A stretch of DNA of 64,000 bases. It comes from Heterodera schachtii. Taxonomy: Eukaryota > Nematoda > Chromadorea > Rhabditida > Heteroderidae. Below, in pieces: positions 60,935 to 64,000 of the stretch. Numbering within the stretch: position 1 is the stretch's first letter; each line of letters starts with the position of its first letter. The stretch covers positions 964,579 to 1,028,578 of the forward strand of contig SIJG01000039.1 in the NCBI GenBank assembly GCA_023374025.1, read 5' to 3'. The notes under the pieces are model-generated. The model had not been told where the DNA came from. It was given only the letters and a program-made list of their open reading frames with translations, and made no database searches. Both the position numbers and the translations under genes were made by a program.

Positions 60935-61136
60935 CGGAGAAAGAGAGAGAAATTAAAGAAATAGTGAGATAATAACACAGGTAAGAGAGCGAGAGAAGAA
61001 GAGAGTGTGAGGATGAGCAGAGAGTGAGAGAGCAATGAGAAAGAGAGAGGAGTGAGAGGGGGGAGAGGGATGAGAGAACGAGAGAAAGAGGAGAAAAGAG
61101 AGATAGTGAGAGAAAGAGCAATAAGAGAGCGAGAGA
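60935..61136 (+). repeat. Purine (GA) tract of about 200 bp
   Basis: Almost pure purine with interrupted GAGA repeats. Open frames on the minus strand (Leu/Ser-rich) are translations of this tract and are not genes. Confidence 0.9.
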
Positions 61137-61139
61137 TTT

Positions 61140-61289
61140 TCTGGAGAAAAATTTAACAAAAAACCACAAAAAACCTCAAAATTTCTCAAAAAAACCACAA
61201 AAAACCTCAAAGCCTCATTTCAAAAAAAAACTTCATTGACCTATCAAAAAACCACAAAATGAGGCTAAAGCCTCACATCTGGGAACCCT
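61140..61289. mobile_element. Possible hAT-like terminus next to family D foldback
   Basis: Repeats of AAAACCTCA and CCACAAAA lead to CACATCTGGGAACCCTG, the reverse of CAGGGTTCCCAGATGTG, which resembles a CAGGGNTCCCA end (compare 39711). It abuts the foldback and has replaced the outermost bases of the foldback left end. Confidence 0.4.
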
Positions 61290-62024
61290 GTATAAAAACC
61301 ATCAATAAGGGCGTTATATAAAAAACCATCAAATGAAAAATGTCAACATAAACTGTCCATAACTTTTGTCAAAGTCAACCAAATTAGACATTCTTGGTAT
61401 GATTCGATATCCCCAACATTTATCTATTAGCTCATTGGTCAAATTTGAGCAAAGTTATGGCCAAAAGTGCCCAAGGCACCGGGTTTTCATACGTTTTTGG
61501 CCATAACTTTTTTGAAACTTAGACAAATTTTTTGAAATTTTGCAGGCTAATAGAGGACACATAGGGCTATCGAATAATAACAATAAAATAAAAAACAAAA
61601 ATAATTTCTAACAGGAATTTTTTAATTAATAACAAAATTATTTTGGTCACCAAAAATTCTGATAAAAACTTTCTCAAAAACAACAAAATTAATATAGCTT
61701 GATATAATTCGATAGCTTTATGTGTCCTCTATTAGCCTGCAAAATTTCAAAAAATTTCATTAGGTTTTAAATAAGTTATGGCCAAAAAAGTATGAAAACC
61801 CGGTGCCTTGGGTACTTTTGGCCATAACTTTGCTCAAACTTGGCCAAATTTTCGAAAATTTAAATGAGCCAATAGAGAAATGTTAGGGCTATCGAACCTT
61901 ACCAATAATGTCTAATTTGGTAGACTTAGATAAAATTTATGGGCAGTTTTTTGTTGCAAATTTCCATTTGATGGTTTTTTATATAACGCCCTTTTTGATG
62001 GTTTTTATATAACGACATAGCACC
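61290..62024. mobile_element. Foldback element, family D
   Basis: 735 bp. The right end, reversed, reads GGTGCTATGTCG, followed by two units TTATATAAAAACCATCAAA separated by AAGGGCG. The left end has the same two units but lacks the GGTGCT start. The arms pair over about 300 bp (TTAGACATTCTTGGTA, CTATTAGCTCAT, GGCCAAAAGT, AAGGCACCGGGTTTTCATAC). Each arm itself contains two inverted copies of the core (GATAGCCCTATGTGTCCTCT ATTAG and its partner with GGCCATAACTTT), so four cores alternate in direction across the element. Non-coding. Confidence 0.82.
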
Positions 62025-62124
62025 ATTTTTTTGACAAGCAAAAAATATAATTTATAAAATTCGGCAATAAATTAAAATTAGCAAAATTATATTCATTGTA
62101 AGTCACAATTTTATGAAAAAAGGA

Positions 62125-62240
62125 GAGAAAATTTAAAACTAGACAAAATGTATATTTTTCAATTCAAAAAATTTTCTTTCCATAAATTTCCATCAAAAAT
62201 TTTAACCCAGATCCCCATTCTTACCATTGCTTATTCAAAA
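62125..62240 (-). repeat. SINE-like fragment
   Basis: On minus: AATAAGCAATGGTAAGAATG GGGATCTGGGT, as at 33703..33735, then a degenerate TTTTGTCTAGTTTTAAATTT that corresponds to the A-box part at 33829. A diverged copy of the same tRNA-related repeat, here outside any hAT-like element. Confidence 0.5.
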
Positions 62241-63725
62241 TTTATTCATAAATTAAATAGGTGCCAGAAAGTTTCAAATTTAGGGGTGTAAAAAATGTAA
62301 TATTTAATCCAAAAAGCAACTAAATTAAGCCAAATCAGTAGGACTGTCAATTTTATTTAAATACATATTTTTTCTGGATGCTCCATGCTTTGAAAGTAGA
62401 AAAAAACACTTTCTTTTTGGTCTTTGCGAACAAAAATCACGACTTTTTTACCTATTTCAGGGTTTTGTAAATATTTAAGTATTTCGGGGTTTTATAAATA
62501 TAAAATATGTACATACTTTGGAGTTTAAATTAATAAAAACCTGAAAAAAGGCATTAAAAATTTTTATTAAGGATTTTTAGGGAGCAAAACACGTAAAACC
62601 TCACTTCTTTTGGATAAAATTTATAAATTATTTTAGTAAAAATATGTGACGATGATAATTTTTAAAATTGACTGAATAATTTTAATTTCAGGGTTTACTA
62701 TGTCCTGTATCAATTCGTTATTTGAAGAAGATATTTCTTATATTTAAAATTTTTTTCTAATTTTTTATATCAATTTATTAATAATACCAGTTTTTCAACA
62801 TATTTGTCGGACCATATCACTTTTAAGGCGCCCAATGGCACTTCTTAGCGTCTTTTTTTGAATTTTACAAATTATTAATTATCGAGCAAAAAATCTAGAT
62901 TTTCTTTATAAAAAAGTACACGACGCGCCAATTGTATGGCCAGTTGTTCGAAGCATTTTTAAATTTAAATTTTTCTTATTTTTTTAATAGAAAATCAAAT
63001 TTATTCTATAACTTATGGATGGAAGTGAAGTGTGGAGTTACTGGGCTTTTATAGGCCAAATGTGAAGTGGGCGGGAGGATAAACTTAATTGGATTATCAC
63101 TAGAAAAAAATACATATTTAACAATTTTATTTTAAAAGATATATACAAATAAAGTAAAATAATGATGAAATAATTTTATTTTTATTTTTCAAAATTTTCG
63201 GGTATATAATTTTATAATTTTTAAATTAAATTTAGTTATTTATTATTTTATAGAAATGAATTTAATTCTTTGAAATTTTTATGAAATTTTTTATGTTTAA
63301 GGTTTATGAATTTTTGGTTTATAATTTTCATTTTTTAGGATACTGAATTTTAGACATGTTTTAAACATCTAAACTTACCTCTAATGTAATTTTTAAACTA
63401 AAAATAACACATTTATTCTTTATTATTAAAATTCATATTCATATTTAAAATTCGTTCTTTAATATTTTTTTTTATCTTATATCGTCAAATATTGTCCTTA
63501 CAAATCCAACATGTTAAATACCAATGCTTGTGTCTTTTTGTGTCTACTTGCTTTTTTCAAACGACAAGATTTTTTCCTATAGAACTGACCGCATTTTTCT
63601 TTATGATATTATTATGTAAATACCAATTAGTTTAGACCTCATTTTTTGATTTTTCTTTTCTATTAATAAAACAATTTAAACATGTTATTATGCCTTAGTT
63701 TCCATTTGTTTAATTTCAAAAAGCG
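62241..63725. other. AT-rich gene-free stretch
   Basis: Small GC-richer patches (62825..62850, 63010..63090) contain no open frame of note. Confidence 0.4.
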
Positions 63726-63919
63726 GTACTTATATAGTTTACAGGGCAGATTCCACATACACTTTCAAATGCCTATAAATATACTCAAATTCATGTCAGG
63801 GGGACGGATCGGTTTAAACGGATGTGATCAGAGACCTCGAAAACCCCTTGAATATTTTCATTAATTTTAAAACATAATGTGGAATCATGTGGAATCTGCC
63901 CTGTAAACTGTACAAGTAC
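63726..63919. mobile_element. Short hairpin MITE
   Basis: 194 bp with inverted ends of about 33 bp. GTACTT.TA.AGTTTACAGG followed by GCAGATTCCACAT occurs at 63726..63758 and reversed at 63887..63919, with only two changes. If CAGGGCAGATTCCACAT is the true end, both sides are flanked by TA, as for Tc1/mariner-type MITEs; the pairing continues past it, so the exact end is uncertain. The 60-codon frame over it is not a gene. Confidence 0.75.
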
Positions 63920-64000
63920 GCAAAAAGCAGTTTATGTTTTGTTTCAGAATTTGTTTTAAAAATATATTTTTATATACTGACTACAATAAATTTAATCATG

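Noticed and set aside
60870..61210. Leu/Ser-rich minus frames
   Set aside because: Translation of the purine tract.

Overview
This is a very AT-rich eukaryotic window, most likely from a nematode. Three observations suggest that: very short introns (38 to 60 nt) with GT...AG ends in the two gene models I can build; a LINE ORF1-like protein of a kind I associate with nematode genomes; and a dense load of small non-autonomous DNA transposons. I cannot name the genus. There is no bacterial-style gene layout, no CRISPR array, no rRNA and no convincing intact tRNA.

Protein-coding content is sparse. The best gene is a four-exon minus-strand model at 49363..50199 (159 aa, soluble, family not recognised). 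The second is a plus-strand multi-exon membrane protein at about 20490..21372, with a possible upstream exon at 19642..19833. A GC-rich 3' exon with an acidic tail ends at 11253 and has its own AATAAA signal. A LINE ORF1-like gene without any ORF2 follows immediately (11473..12036, with a TAAA-type tail near 12420). Weaker coding-like islands lie at 10505..10615 (minus), 15500..15835, 32908..32991, 46211..46275 and 53448..53762.

Most of the remaining recognisable sequence is mobile. I see three groups. (1) hAT-like elements with TAGAGTTGG or CAGGGCTG ends and 8-bp target duplications: 33566..34535 and its relative 18693..19411, which carry a tRNA-Glu-like pol III promoter, and 55379..56161. 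Loose ends and fragments of these and related elements lie near 3810, 7200, 22320, 39230, 39711 and 61140. (2) A set of foldback (long inverted repeat) elements at 4277, 15306, 21895, 25593..26455, 30989..31765, 35599..35916 and 61290..62024. They share ends related to GGTGCTAGG and an internal core around GATAGCC...CTCTATTAG, but each family has its own terminal tandem unit. Three copies are bracketed by exact 8 to 10 bp direct repeats. (3) Elements whose arms are arrays of a GACATTTGNGG unit: a 2.4-kb foldback at about 16017..18380 with a second such element (16981..17698, 12-bp direct repeats) nested inside it, a 350-bp one at 54377..54730, and a scrap at 36245.

Smaller items are a short hairpin MITE at 63726..63919, a Tc1-like terminus at 27319, tRNA-derived SINE heads at 33822 and 51072, local tandem duplications (6483..6911, 7340..7440, 50395..50720), a 200-bp purine tract at 60935..61136 and three long G or C homopolymers.

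The long stretches between these are 80 percent or more A+T with no supportable gene. They alternate, in blocks of a few kb, between T-rich and A-rich on the plus strand. The coding models give no sign of a pathway or operon. The coherent story in this window is the transposon population, above all the modular foldback set.
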